Shown in pieces: positions 47,424-57,693 of a stretch of 64,000 nt of DNA. The position numbers and the translations under genes are program-made. The DNA is from Natrialba magadii ATCC 43099 (GTDB taxonomy: Archaea > Halobacteriota > Halobacteria > Halobacteriales > Natrialbaceae), in assembly GCF_000025625.1 (NCBI RefSeq), contig NC_013922.1, positions 682,001-746,000 of the forward strand. The letters run 5' to 3'. Every line of letters begins with the position of its first letter. Position 1 is the first letter of the stretch. The notes beneath the pieces are model-generated. The model saw nothing but the letters and a program-made list of their open reading frames with translations, made no database searches and was not told where the DNA came from.

Positions 47424-47615
47424 CTCGACGTCGACGGCGACACTCGAGACCGGAGGCCGGAGACCGAAAAACCGAATCCAGCTGATCGAGCCTGCGACTC
47501 TTTTCACCGGAGTGGGTCAAGAGCGGGGCGGTGACGAGCGAGTGCGCAGAGAGCGAGAACACGCTCACGATGACAAACGCAGCTTTGACACGGGGTGGGT
47601 CTCCATTGGTAGCTA

Positions 47616-48608
47616 ATGAGTACAGACGTGGATTTGCGGGAGTTCGTCCCCGACAGCTGCGCGGACCTACTCGAGTTCACTGACGGTGAGCTAAAGTCCG
47701 CACTTCCCGAACTCGCACGGGACAGGGGACGAATGGGGGAGATCGATCAGGCCGTCAACGCGCTGCCGTCACACCACGAACTCCACCGCGGCGACGCGCG
47801 GGATCTGTCGATGGTGCCCGAGGAGAGCATCGAACTCGTCGTCACCTCGCCGCCGTACTTCGATATTAAAGACTACGAGAACGGCACCGGTGGCGAGAAC
47901 CAGCTAGGCGACATCGAGGGCTACGAGGCGTTCAACGACGAAATCGACCGCGTCTGGGAGCAGTGCTACGAAAAGCTCGTCCCCGGCGGCCGTATGTGTA
48001 TCGTCGTCGGCGACGTGCTCCGCTCGCGCAGTGACTACGGCCGCCACCGCGTGCTCCCGCTGCACGCCACCATTCAGGAGCGCTGTACCGATATCGGCTT
48101 CGACAACCTCGCGCCGATCATCTGGTACAAGATTGGCAACTCGAGTCTCGAAGCCGGCGGCAACGCTCGCTTTCTCGGCAAACCGTACGAACCCGGTGCC
48201 GTCATCAAAAACGATATCGAGTACATTCTGCTCTTTCGCAAACCCGGGGACTACCGCTCGCCGACGGTCGCAGAGCGCGTGCTGAGCCTGATCGAGGCCG
48301 ACCGCCATCAGACGATGTTCCGCCAGCTCTGGACCGACATCACCGGCGAAGCACAGACCGACCACCCCGCGCCCTACCCCGCAACGCTCGCCGAACGACT
48401 TATCAGGATGTTCTCGTTCGTCACCGACACCGTCCTCGATCCGTTCGCCGGTTCCGGCTCGACCGCCGTCGGCGCGACCCGCTGTGGCCGCGACTCGATT
48501 TCGGTCGAACTCGAGGAGGAGTACTTCGAGATCGCGAAGCGGCGGGTCGAACGCGAGCGAGGGACGCTGACGAATTATCGGAACGTGTCGGTGGAGACGT
48601 CTCGATAG
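47616..48608 (+). CDS. zim: DNA (cytosine-N4) methyltransferase, probable CTAG-specific Zim-type
   Basis: The 330-residue protein has motif IV VVTSPPYFDIKDY near residue 77, before the SAM-binding motif I LDPFAGSGSTAVGA near residue 276, the beta-class order. SPPY is typical of N4-cytosine enzymes. Haloarchaea widely carry an orphan CTAG m4C methylase of this kind (zim in Halobacterium), and I believe this is it, though specificity is recalled rather than shown. No restriction endonuclease gene is nearby, so it is probably a solitary methylase. Confidence 0.8.
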   Translation: MSTDVDLREFVPDSCADLLEFTDGELKSALPELARDRGRMGEIDQAVNALPSHHELHRGDARDLSMVPEESIELVVTSPPYFDIKDYENGTGGENQLGDIEGYEAFNDEIDRVWEQCYEKLVPGGRMCIVVGDVLRSRSDYGRHRVLPLHATIQERCTDIGFDNLAPIIWYKIGNSSLEAGGNARFLGKPYEPGAVIKNDIEYILLFRKPGDYRSPTVAERVLSLIEADRHQTMFRQLWTDITGEAQTDHPAPYPATLAERLIRMFSFVTDTVLDPFAGSGSTAVGATRCGRDSISVELEEEYFEIAKRRVERERGTLTNYRNVSVETSR

Positions 48609-48692
48609 TGACAGTGTCGTGCGAACACACGAACGGGAGTCGAACGGTACGGTAGAACACGAAAACCGCAAAGCGGAGCGTGTGTTCCGCGT

Positions 48693-49565
48693 TTAGCCGA
48701 GGAACTCTTCGATGTGGTCTGCGACTTCTTCCGGCGTGTCGCCGACGGGGACGCCGGCGTCGTTCAGTGCCGAGATCTTGCTCTCTGCGGTGCCGGTCCC
48801 GGAGCCGGAGACGATCGCGCCGGCGTGGCCCATGCGCTTTCCTGGCGGTGCCGTGCGGCCGGCGATGAAGCCGGCAACCGGCGTGTCGACGTGCTCGTCG
48901 ATGAACGCGGCAGCCTCCTCTTCGTCTTCGCCACCGATCTCACCGCACATGACGATGGCTTCCGTCTCGTCGTCGTTCTCGAAGAGCTCGAGTGCGTCGA
49001 CGAAGTCGGTGCCGATGATCGGGTCGCCGCCGATACCGATGGCGGTGGTCTGACCGATACCGCGGTTGGTCAGGTTATCGACAACCTGGTAGGTCAGCGT
49101 GCCCGAGCGCGAGACGAGACCGACCTTCCCGTCGGAGAAGATGTTGCCGGGAAGAATGCCGAGCTTTGCCTCGCCGGGCGTGATGAGGCCGGGACAGTTC
49201 GGACCGATGAGTCGGGTGTCGGTTTCCGAGAGGCGCTTGTTGACCTTCGCCATATCCTGGGTTGGAATGCCCTCCGTGATCGCGACGGCGAGGTCGAGCT
49301 CAGAGTCGAGTGCCTCGAAGATGGCGTCGCCCGCGAACGCCGGCGGGACGAAGATAACCGAGGTGTCGGCGTTCTCTTCCTCGACGGCCTCGTGGACCGT
49401 GTCGTAGACCGGCACGCCGGCGGCCTCCTGGCCGCCCTTGCCGGGAACCGCACCGGCGACGACGTTGGTACCGTACTCGATCATCTGTTCGGCGTGGAAC
49501 TTGCCTTCCCCGCCCGTAATTCCCTGTACCACGACGCGCGTGTCGTCGTCGACTAGCACACTCAT
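48693..49565 (-). CDS. sucD: succinate--CoA ligase, alpha subunit
   Basis: The 290-residue protein starts [20 protein letters not shown] with the CoA-binding Rossmann loop. The phosphohistidine lies in [17 protein letters not shown] near residue 245, and [20 protein letters not shown] is a family signature. It forms the TCA-cycle enzyme with SucC and makes ATP or GTP from succinyl-CoA. Its ATG overlaps the sucC stop by one base (TAATG), so it is the second gene of the operon. Confidence 0.96.
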   Translation of the reverse strand: MSVLVDDDTRVVVQGITGGEGKFHAEQMIEYGTNVVAGAVPGKGGQEAAGVPVYDTVHEAVEEENADTSVIFVPPAFAGDAIFEALDSELDLAVAITEGIPTQDMAKVNKRLSETDTRLIGPNCPGLITPGEAKLGILPGNIFSDGKVGLVSRSGTLTYQVVDNLTNRGIGQTTAIGIGGDPIIGTDFVDALELFENDDETEAIVMCGEIGGEDEEEAAAFIDEHVDTPVAGFIAGRTAPPGKRMGHAGAIVSGSGTGTAESKISALNDAGVPVGDTPEEVADHIEEFLG

Positions 49566-50716
49566 TATTCGTTCACCTCCTCCGCGTACTCGACGGTACG
49601 CTGGACCGCGTCCTCGAGTGTCTGTTCGACAGTCACGAGGTCTTCGTTCAGAATCTCCATGCCTTCCTCCCAGTTAGTGCCGGCGAGACGGACGACGACC
49701 GGCTTGGGGATTTCGTCGAACTGCTCGAGTGCCTCGTTGATTCCCTTGGCGACCTCGTCGCCGCGGGTGATGCCACCGAAGATATTGAAGACGACGCTGT
49801 CGACGTTATCGTCGGAGAAGACCATGTCCAGCGCGTTCGCGATGCGTTCTGCCTTCGCGCCACCACCAACGTCGAGGAAGTTGGCGGGTTCGCCGCCGTA
49901 GTAGTCGACGAGGTCGAGCGTGGTCATGACGAGACCGGCTCCGTTGCCGATGATACCGACGTTGCCCTCGAGTCGGACGTAATCGAAGCCGTACTCGTCT
50001 GCCTTCTGCTCGAGTTCGTCGCCGCCGCTTGCGGCTTCTTCTTCCATTTCCGCTAACTCGGGCTGGCGGAAGAGGGCGTCTTCGTCGATGTTCATGACGG
50101 CGTCGGCTGCGATGACCTCATCGTCAGCCGTGACCATCAGCGGGTTAATCTCGGCGTCGGAGCCGTCGCGGCTCTCCCAGAGATCGTAGAGTGTGGTGAG
50201 AACACTTGCGACGTCGTTGGCGACGCTCTTGTCGACACCGGCGTCGTAGACGGCCTTGCGGGCCTGGAACGGATGCATGCCGAACGCGGGGTCGATGTGC
50301 TCGCGGGCGATCGCGTCGGGGTCCTCCTCGGCGACCTCTTCGATGTTGACACCGCCCTTCGTCGAGACCATGGCGACGGGCTTGCCCTCGCCACGGTCCA
50401 TCGTGATACCGACGTAGAGTTCGTCGGTGAAGTCGACCGCTCCCTCGACGAGAACCTGTCCGACGTGGTAGCCCTTGAGGTCCATACCGATGATGGACTC
50501 GGCAGCCTCACGGGCCTCCTCATCGTTCTCGACGAGTTCAATCCCGCCGGCCTTACCGCGGCCGCCGACCTGTACCTGCGCCTTGACTGCGACTGGATAC
50601 CCGATCTCCTCGGCCGCGGTCAGTACACCGTCGACGTCAGAGGCGAGTTGGGACGACGGCGTGGGGACACCGGCGTCGGCGAAGACCTGCTTCGCCTGGT
50701 ACTCGTGCAGTTTCAT
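49565..50716 (-). CDS. sucC: ADP-forming succinate--CoA ligase, beta subunit
   Basis: The protein has 383 residues from [20 protein letters not shown] at 50716 (an ATG two codons earlier at 50722 is equally possible). It has an N-terminal ATP-grasp domain with [20 protein letters not shown], and a C-terminal ligase-CoA domain with [14 protein letters not shown] and [18 protein letters not shown]. It is the first gene of the sucC-sucD operon. The start is preceded by AT-rich DNA, suggesting a nearby promoter. Confidence 0.96.
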   Translation of the reverse strand: MKLHEYQAKQVFADAGVPTPSSQLASDVDGVLTAAEEIGYPVAVKAQVQVGGRGKAGGIELVENDEEAREAAESIIGMDLKGYHVGQVLVEGAVDFTDELYVGITMDRGEGKPVAMVSTKGGVNIEEVAEEDPDAIAREHIDPAFGMHPFQARKAVYDAGVDKSVANDVASVLTTLYDLWESRDGSDAEINPLMVTADDEVIAADAVMNIDEDALFRQPELAEMEEEAASGGDELEQKADEYGFDYVRLEGNVGIIGNGAGLVMTTLDLVDYYGGEPANFLDVGGGAKAERIANALDMVFSDDNVDSVVFNIFGGITRGDEVAKGINEALEQFDEIPKPVVVRLAGTNWEEGMEILNEDLVTVEQTLEDAVQRTVEYAEEVNE

Positions 50717-50999
50717 AGCCATTCGAACGGCCGTTCTGACCTTGCTTAAATCCTGTTAGTTTCCACTCGCGGCGTGATATCTTCCTGTTACGTGGATGGC
50801 GACTGTCTCGGGCACACGGCAGCAATAGACCAAATAGACCACGGACCGAAGGCTTTGACTCCCGAGGGATCCAAACGTACTCCGTGTTCACTCCAGCTGT
50901 CTCGGTAGTGTCGACATCGACGCCCCGGGCGACGACGTCCGGCCCGACGACAGCCCCACCCCACCAACCCACACCCGCCACTCCCAGCGAAGGGCACCC

Positions 51000-51914
51000 G
51001 TGACCACCTCGTCCGACACCGACACCGACACCGATAGCGATACCAATACCGACACTGACAGCGCCGACACCGTCGACCGCTTGCGCTCGTCACTCACGCG
51101 CGCACTCGAGTTACTCGTCCACAGCAACCTCTTCATCTCGCTGGCGACGATGAGCGTCGTCGTGACGACGGCGCTGCTCGCCGGCCTCCCCATCGAGGCG
51201 CTGCCGCTGTTCATCGTCTTCGCCGTGACGATGTTCGTCTACACCGTCAACCGACTCACCGACCTCGCGGAGGACGAGGAAAACATGCCCGACCGAGCGG
51301 CATTAACACGGCGGTACGGCCGGCTCTGGCTCGCAGTCGGCGCTGGACTGTACCTGCTCGCAATCGTCGTCGCCGTCGCCGCCGGCGTTCCGGGTGCCGG
51401 CTACATGCTCATCCCACTGCTCGTCGCCGCGGCGTACTCGAGTGGTCTGAAGCAAGTGTTTTTGATTAAAAACATCGTCGTCGGCCTCGCCTGGGGGCTG
51501 TTGCCCCTCGGAGTTGGCTACTACTACCAACAGCTCTGGACCGTCGAGATCCTGTTTCTGGCGGGCTACGTCACTGCGATGATCACGGTCGCAGCCGTCG
51601 TCTTCGACCTCAAGGATATCGCGGGAGACCGTGAGGAGGGGATTGCGACGGTGCCGAACGTTTTCGGACCGCGCTGGACTCGCATCGGCGCGCAGGTGGC
51701 AAACATCGTGATCGCTGCGGTCGTCGTCGCACTCGTTCTGAGCGGCGTGCTCTCGAGTCGGTTCCTGGCTGTGCTCGCGATGAACGCCTACGTGGGGGTG
51801 TATATTCCGTTCGCTGAGCCGGACTACGGGCCGCTATACTACGGCTTCATCGTCGACGGCGAGCACATCTTTCTCGCTGCCGTCGTCGGTGTCCTCGAGT
51901 TGTTCGTCTGGTAG
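51000..51914 (+). CDS. UbiA family prenyltransferase
   Basis: The 304-residue protein starts at a GTG (51000). The first 25 residues are a Thr/Asp hexamer-repeat tail outside the family core. About eight or nine helices follow. The two Asp-rich prenyl-diphosphate motifs are NRLTDLAEDEEN (near residue 84) and DLKDIAGDREEG (near residue 205). Members make quinones, carotenoid derivatives or archaeal ether lipids; this one lacks features I can use to choose. A later start that skips the acidic tail cannot be excluded. Confidence 0.85.
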   Translation: MTTSSDTDTDTDSDTNTDTDSADTVDRLRSSLTRALELLVHSNLFISLATMSVVVTTALLAGLPIEALPLFIVFAVTMFVYTVNRLTDLAEDEENMPDRAALTRRYGRLWLAVGAGLYLLAIVVAVAAGVPGAGYMLIPLLVAAAYSSGLKQVFLIKNIVVGLAWGLLPLGVGYYYQQLWTVEILFLAGYVTAMITVAAVVFDLKDIAGDREEGIATVPNVFGPRWTRIGAQVANIVIAAVVVALVLSGVLSSRFLAVLAMNAYVGVYIPFAEPDYGPLYYGFIVDGEHIFLAAVVGVLELFVW

Positions 51915-51980
51915 CTGTGCACTCGAGTTGCTTAGCTGGCAGTGTACTCGAGTTGGTCGTCGAGGACGGTACGTAGCAAC

Positions 51981-52208
51981 TCAGTCCCGGTCTGTCGCTG
52001 CCCAGTCGCAGTCCTGGCACTTTTGTCCCGTCACGAACTCCGTCACCGACGGCATGTAGCCGACCTCGAGGACGTTTCCGCCACACTTCGGACAGTCCAT
52101 CTCAGCCTCGGAGATTGGCTCAGCCTCCATCACGGAGTCGTCTTCGATCAGTTCCGCGAGTGTGCGTGCGGTAACCATTCGGCCCTGAACGACGCGATTT
52201 TCGCTCAC
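51981..52208 (-). CDS. small zinc-ribbon protein, DUF5795-like
   Basis: The protein has 75 residues from a GTG at 52208 (MSENRVVQGRMVTARTLAEL); the internal ATG at 52178 would lose the conserved ENRVVQGRMV start. The zinc ribbon uses CPKCGGNVLEVGYM and GQKCQDCDW. It matches my memory of haloarchaeal DUF5795. Its function is unknown. Confidence 0.75.
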   Translation of the reverse strand: MSENRVVQGRMVTARTLAELIEDDSVMEAEPISEAEMDCPKCGGNVLEVGYMPSVTEFVTGQKCQDCDWAATDRD

Positions 52209-52393
52209 GAGAGTGCATGCGAGCGCAACACCCCTAAGCGTTTTTGGGACTGTTGTATCCCTGTTGGACCGGTGACTGGTCGACACAACAAGCAACCGCC
52301 AAAAAGTACGTTTCGGCGGTAAGACATGACTACTGTGGGCTGCCTGTCACTGCGTGCACAACGGTATAAGTCCCATCGGCCGTCTGTCACCGC

Positions 52394-52732
52394 ATGGAGA
52401 CGCACTGGGCGACCGTCGACGGCGTTCATCTGGAACTGCCGAGTGACTGTACGGTCACACAGCTCCGCGAGGAACTGCACAAGCCAGCCGACGCGGTCCT
52501 CGTCGCGGTAACCGGCGATCTGGTCTCCGTCGTTCACGACGACGACCAACCGCTCTCGGACCTGATCGCGGGCTGTGCGGACACGTACTACTTCTGGCGA
52601 GCAGCGGAGCCGACGCGAAACGAGATTCTTGCCGCGCCGGAACTCGAGCATGCCGTCGAAACAGCCGCCGACAACGCGGCGGGCGAAAGAGACACTGAAA
52701 CGACGTTCCAGCGTCCCGGAATCGACAACTAG
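52394..52732 (+). CDS. hypothetical protein, possible beta-grasp fold
   Basis: The 112-residue protein starts METHWATVDGVHLELPSDCT. Alternating strands and one early helix (VTQLREELHKPADAVLVAV, then LVSVVHDDDQPLSDL) suggest a ubiquitin-like or TGS-like beta-grasp domain in the first 75 residues, followed by a helical acidic tail. There is no C-terminal Gly-Gly, so it is not an obvious SAMP modifier. No family is recognised. Confidence 0.55.
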   Translation: METHWATVDGVHLELPSDCTVTQLREELHKPADAVLVAVTGDLVSVVHDDDQPLSDLIAGCADTYYFWRAAEPTRNEILAAPELEHAVETAADNAAGERDTETTFQRPGIDN

Positions 52733-53248
52733 AACGGCAGGGTGCCTACGGGCATTGACAGAGCCGTCTGCAGAGGCAACACTCAATCTCCCGTGTCTGA
52801 CATCGCAGTGTGTACTACCAGAAACGTCAGCTACAGCGACCGATTCTCGATCGGACGACTCAGGACTCGACCGTGATCCGATGCCGTTCTGTTCACCTGT
52901 AGACAGCTCTCTGTGGATTCCAAATGCCTGACAGTTCTAGTTGTAAACGGCCTTTCAGTTCGGGTGCCTAAAACACTGTTACAGCCACAGTCACAGGATT
53001 CGATACAACTGCTTGATGCTTCAACGAGAACGCCGGAGAGCGAGGCACTCTCCCCCGGAGAAAACGACATTACTATGTGATAAATACGTGTTTCGAGTTC
53101 GAAATTTAGACAAGTCGAGATTAGTGGGGGAACGATCGCTTCGGTTTATTGTCCAACGAGGACACGTCGAAATCCGGTACAGAGCGTGACGATAGTGCAA
53201 GCCGAGCGCTATCCAAGCGAGCGTACACGACGGTGACAGGTACATACA
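52733..53248. other. intergenic region upstream of the sugar dehydrogenase
   Basis: These 516 bp contain no convincing gene. A hairpin-capable segment (ggagag at 53034-53039 facing ctctcc 13 bases on) lies in the middle, and AT-rich DNA around 53065-53150 (tgtgataaatacgtg) may carry a promoter for the gene at 53249. Confidence 0.4.
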
Positions 53249-55546
53249 ATGACAGCACACCACTCCGATCGATCATACACGGTATCCAGGCGGCTCCTGA
53301 TGCAGGCAACTGCACTCGCGTCGGTTTCAGGATTTGCGACGACAGCACTCGCACAGGACGGTGAGAACAATCAGATCGAACTGCTGGGTCGGACCAGCGG
53401 TTGGATCGGAAGCTATCCAGACGACATCGCAGACGAACGGAATCCGACCCTCGAACTCGTCGAGGGCGAGGAGTATACCCTCATCTGGGAGAACGAAGAC
53501 GGCGCCGGACATAACCTCGTCATTGAAGACGAAGCGGGCGAGGAGAACTTCGTCGAAACGGATATTATCTCGGGTACGGGCGAAACCCAGGAAGTCGAGT
53601 TCACCGCCGAGGAGGGGATGGCCGAGTACTACTGCGCGCCTCATCCCCAGGCCATGCGCGGGCAGATCGAACTCGTCGACGAGGCCAACAACGAGGAAGA
53701 AGACGTCAACGATGACCCCGACGTCATCATCGGCGACGGCCCAACCGTCGGCCTCGAAACTGTCGCCGACGGCCTGAACGCACCCATCGATCTCCAGTTT
53801 GCAGAAGGGGAGACCGACCGACGATTCATCGTCGACCAGACTGGCCAGATTCACATCCACGGCGAGGACGGACTCGAGGACGAACCGTTCCTCGACATCG
53901 AAGACCGGATGGTCGAACTCGAGGGCGACTTCGACGAGCGCGGCCTGCTCGGACTGGCGTTCCATCCGAACTTCGAGGAGAACGGGCAGTTCTACGTCCG
54001 ATACAGTGCTGAGGGCGAGGAGCCAGAGTATGGCGCGCCCGGTGCGGAGGTGCCAGAGACCGTCGACCACCTCGATACGCTCGCGCAGTTCGAGACAGCG
54101 GACGACGACAACACGGAAGCAGATCCCGATTCCGAGGAGATCCTCCTCGAGATACCACAGCCGCAGTTCAACCACAACGCAGGCCCAATCGCGTTCGGCC
54201 CTGACGACTGCCTCTACGTTTCGACAGGCGACGGTGGCGGTGCCGGTGACGACGACGAAGGCCACGTCGACGACTGGTATCCAGAAATTGGGGGCGGCAA
54301 CGGGCAGGACACCGAGCGCAACCTGCTCGGCGGCATTCTCCGAATTGATGTCGACGACGACGGCGACGAGGAGCGAAACTACGGCATTCCCGAGGACAAT
54401 CCGCTCGTCGACACCGAGGAGAACCTGCCGGAGTACTGGGCCTGGGGACTGCGGAACCCGTGGGGAATGTCCTTCGAAAACGGCGAACTGCTCGCCGCGG
54501 ACGTCGGGCAGGCGCTGTTCGAGATCATCAACCACGTCGAGGAAGGCGGTAACTACGGTTGGAACGTCTGGGAGGGAACACACTGTTTCGACCCAGAGAC
54601 GCCCGAAGAGCCGCCGGAGGATTGTCCAGACAGCGTCTCGGACGATCTTCCCGAGCCACGCGCCGGCGAACCACTACTTGGCCCCGTAATCGAGTACCCA
54701 CAGGAGGTCGATATGGGCCGGTACGGCGACGAGGCTAACGGGGACGAAGAGAACGGCGACGAGGAAGAAGACGTCGAACGCGGGGCCGCAACCGACAACG
54801 GCGAGCGAGACCGCATCGGCACCGCGATCATCGGCGGCATGATGTACGAGGCCGGCGAGATTGACGACCTCGAGAACGCGTACGTCTTCGGTGACTGGAG
54901 CTGGGATGGCGAAGGTCCAGGCCGGCTCTTTATCGCTCACCCGCCGGAAGGGTGGCCAAACGGTGAAGAGGAAGACGACGCCGAACTCGATGAGGAGAAC
55001 GATAACGGCGTCGAGGACGAGGACGAGGACGAGGACGATGACGACGAGGTCGAGAACGGAGCGGACGACGATGCTGAGGGCGAAAACGGCGAGGACTTCG
55101 AGCCCGTCGATCCCGAAGGCGAAAACGCAGACGACGCTGAGGACGACGAAAACGAGATCGACGAGGATGGACTCGAGCAGTACCACCCGCCAGACGAGGT
55201 CGACCTCTGGGACATCGAAGAACTCACCGTCGAAGGCGACGGCGAAGTCGCTGGCGATGGCATGATGGAGCAGCTCGTCTACGCCTTCGGCCGTGACGCA
55301 GACGGCGAGGTCTACGTCCTGACGTCCGACACGCCGACGATCGAGGGCGAAGGTTACGTGAGCCGAATCGTGCCGGCTGACGACGAAGAGGAAGTGGAAG
55401 AAGAAGTAGCGGATGAGGACGAAGACGACCTCGACGAAGAAGACGATGAGCTGGACGACGGGGAAGATGATGTCGAGGTCGACGACGAGGAAGATGACGT
55501 CGAGGTTGACGACGATATCGAAGACGACGAAGACGAAGACAACTGA
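53249..55546 (+). CDS. PQQ-dependent sugar dehydrogenase fused to a cupredoxin domain
   Basis: The 765-residue protein has a Tat signal (VSRRLLMQATALASVSG), then a blue-copper-like domain (about residues 35-150) with ligands in GHNLVIED (His), EYYCAPHPQAM (Cys, His, Met). The six-bladed soluble GDH/Hhip-type propeller follows from about residue 170 (ERGLLGLAFHPNFEENGQFY, QFNHNAGPIAFGPDDCLYVS, WGLRNPWGMSFENGELLAAD). Two very acidic insertions (about 495-520 and 575-640) and an Asp/Glu tail of about 60 residues are extra. Sugar oxidation outside the cell with electrons passed to the built-in copper centre is the likely chemistry (inference). Confidence 0.87.
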   Translation: MTAHHSDRSYTVSRRLLMQATALASVSGFATTALAQDGENNQIELLGRTSGWIGSYPDDIADERNPTLELVEGEEYTLIWENEDGAGHNLVIEDEAGEENFVETDIISGTGETQEVEFTAEEGMAEYYCAPHPQAMRGQIELVDEANNEEEDVNDDPDVIIGDGPTVGLETVADGLNAPIDLQFAEGETDRRFIVDQTGQIHIHGEDGLEDEPFLDIEDRMVELEGDFDERGLLGLAFHPNFEENGQFYVRYSAEGEEPEYGAPGAEVPETVDHLDTLAQFETADDDNTEADPDSEEILLEIPQPQFNHNAGPIAFGPDDCLYVSTGDGGGAGDDDEGHVDDWYPEIGGGNGQDTERNLLGGILRIDVDDDGDEERNYGIPEDNPLVDTEENLPEYWAWGLRNPWGMSFENGELLAADVGQALFEIINHVEEGGNYGWNVWEGTHCFDPETPEEPPEDCPDSVSDDLPEPRAGEPLLGPVIEYPQEVDMGRYGDEANGDEENGDEEEDVERGAATDNGERDRIGTAIIGGMMYEAGEIDDLENAYVFGDWSWDGEGPGRLFIAHPPEGWPNGEEEDDAELDEENDNGVEDEDEDEDDDDEVENGADDDAEGENGEDFEPVDPEGENADDAEDDENEIDEDGLEQYHPPDEVDLWDIEELTVEGDGEVAGDGMMEQLVYAFGRDADGEVYVLTSDTPTIEGEGYVSRIVPADDEEEVEEEVADEDEDDLDEEDDELDDGEDDVEVDDEEDDVEVDDDIEDDEDEDN

Positions 55547-55767
55547 CGGAGACTACCACGAGAATCCGTCAAACAGCCTCGACTCGGTCGACGTTTTCGT
55601 TCATTTTTCGGCGGTGAGAAGGTGACAATTCGATGTTGAGAGCGCCTCGTAACCCGTAACGTGGTATTCATGGCTCGTGGCTCGTGGCTCGTGATCCGTG
55701 ACTCGTGTCCGCATCGAGTCGAGGATAACGAAACGGACGACTCGGCAAAAAACTGACGAGGAATCGC

Positions 55768-57693
55768 TCAGCGCTGCAGTGAGAGGACGGCGAACCGGTT
55801 TCCTGGCTCGGTCCAGTCCTCACGTTCGCCGCCTGCCGGTGCGGCGACGTACTGTTTGTCTTCACCGGGGTCGTACCAGCTAATCGGCGCACCGGAGACG
55901 GCTGCGCCGATGTTCCACTCGGCCAGTTCTTCGCCAGTCTCCGTGTCGAACGCCGTGAACAGGTCGCGGCCGTCGCCGGCGAAGGTGATGCCGGTCGCCG
56001 TGGTCATCGAACCACCCCACGGCGGCGTCTGCTGCCAGCTGTACCACTGTTGCCACTTCACCTCGCCAGTGAACGGATCGATACCAGCGAGCACACCGCC
56101 GTTTTCGTTCCAGAACGGGACCTCTTCTTCTTCCATCTCTTCTTCCTCTTCTTCCTCTTCTTCTTCCTCCTCGTCTTCCTCTTCCTCCTCGTCTTCCTCA
56201 TCATCGTCAACCGTCTCGACATCCTCCTCTTCGTCTTCTTCGACCTCTTCTTCAACTTCGACGATTTCCTCACGCGGCGTCTCGATGTCCGGTTCGTCGA
56301 TCTCCTCTTCCTCGCCGGGCACCCGATCCTGTCTGATCGTGTCCATACCGATGTAGACCTCGCCCGGTTCGTACTCGACCTCGAACCAGGAGAACTTCAT
56401 CGGGTGGTTGACGCCTTTAACGACCATCGTCCGTGAAATCGGGTCGAACGAACTGGTCTGTGGGTTCGTCCCGCCACGGAGCTCCGGCATGATCCACGGT
56501 GCGTCGTCCAGATTTTCGTACGGCGGCAGCGACCACATGTTGTGGTGCTGGACGAACTCCTCACTGCGCTGGTGGAGCTGCCCCGTCTCCATATTGACCG
56601 TGTAGACCCAGCCAGTCTTCCCGGGCCACGCTGCAAACCGCGTCGGCTCGCCATTGTGCTCTTCCTCGAAGACCAGCGCCGGACTCGGCGAGTCGTAGTC
56701 CCACCAGTCGTGTGGAGCATCCTGGTAGTGCCACTCGTACTCGCCCGTCTCGATGTCGACCGCAACTTTTCCTGCCGTGTAGGGGTTGAACCCCGGCCGA
56801 ACAGTCCCGTACCATGGGGCAGGGTTCGCAGACGGGATAATGATCGTCCCACTCTCCGGATCGAGGTTCGACGCCGCCCAGGCCGTCCCGCCGCCGTGCA
56901 ACCAGGAGTCGCCAACCCACTCGTGTTCGGGCGTCATATTCACCCGCCACTCCGGCGAGCCGTCCTCGACGTTGATCCCATCGAAGAACCCGCTGACACC
57001 GAACTCACCGCCGAAGCTCCCTTTCATCAGAACGCCGTCACAGATCATCGGCGGGAACGAGGACGTCGTCCCACGCGAGCGCTCCCAGCGCAGTTCCTCG
57101 TGCATCCCGACGTCGGTGTCGGCGACCTCCCCGCGATACGCCGCCGCACCGTTGTAGTACCACTCCGTCTCACCGGTGTAGCGATCCATCGCGAGCACGC
57201 CGAGATCCAGCGTGCTCTTGTAGATCATATCCCCGAGCACCGCCGGACCACGCTCTGCCGGCGGCGTCTCGTCCGATGTCCCATCTGCGTTCTCGTAGAT
57301 GTGACGCCACAGAATTTCACCGGTTCGGCCGTTGATCGCGTACAGCCTGTCCGGCCCAATCGTCTGGTAGATGATCGGCGGATCACCGTGGACCACCAGC
57401 GGCGACCCCTGGAAGTCGTTCTCCGGCGCACCCAACTCGAGTACGTACTCGAACTCGAGTTGGTCGACGTTCTCCGGCGTAATCTGGTCTGCCGTCGTGT
57501 GGCGGTGGCCCTCGTAGTTGTTTCCGAAGACGAGCCAGTTCTCGGGATTCTGTCCGGAGTCGCGGATGTCGGATTCGGTGATGTCGACCTCCGGAATCTG
57601 GTCTGTATCGTACTGTTCGACGTGCGATTCGCCGGGCATCTCGTCCCACGGTGCGTCTTCTGGGAGTTCTTCGAGGTGTGATTCGAACGTCAT
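55768..57693 (-). CDS. PQQ-dependent dehydrogenase (quinoprotein, eight-bladed)
   Basis: The 641-residue protein lacks a signal peptide at its present start (MTFESHLEELPEDAPWDEMP). Propeller motifs include GEILWRHIYENADGT, WEYDSPSP-like DWWDYDSPSPALVFEEE, and EVKWQQWYSWQQTPPWGGSM near the end with GITFAGDGRDLFTAFDTETG. Between blades (about residues 455-530) lies an insertion of some 75 nearly all Glu/Asp residues. Its ATG overlaps the upstream gene stop by four bases, so the secreted partner (57690-58628) is co-translated. The substrate is probably an alcohol or sugar. Confidence 0.85.
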   Translation of the reverse strand: MTFESHLEELPEDAPWDEMPGESHVEQYDTDQIPEVDITESDIRDSGQNPENWLVFGNNYEGHRHTTADQITPENVDQLEFEYVLELGAPENDFQGSPLVVHGDPPIIYQTIGPDRLYAINGRTGEILWRHIYENADGTSDETPPAERGPAVLGDMIYKSTLDLGVLAMDRYTGETEWYYNGAAAYRGEVADTDVGMHEELRWERSRGTTSSFPPMICDGVLMKGSFGGEFGVSGFFDGINVEDGSPEWRVNMTPEHEWVGDSWLHGGGTAWAASNLDPESGTIIIPSANPAPWYGTVRPGFNPYTAGKVAVDIETGEYEWHYQDAPHDWWDYDSPSPALVFEEEHNGEPTRFAAWPGKTGWVYTVNMETGQLHQRSEEFVQHHNMWSLPPYENLDDAPWIMPELRGGTNPQTSSFDPISRTMVVKGVNHPMKFSWFEVEYEPGEVYIGMDTIRQDRVPGEEEEIDEPDIETPREEIVEVEEEVEEDEEEDVETVDDDEEDEEEEEDEEEEEEEEEEEEMEEEEVPFWNENGGVLAGIDPFTGEVKWQQWYSWQQTPPWGGSMTTATGITFAGDGRDLFTAFDTETGEELAEWNIGAAVSGAPISWYDPGEDKQYVAAPAGGEREDWTEPGNRFAVLSLQR

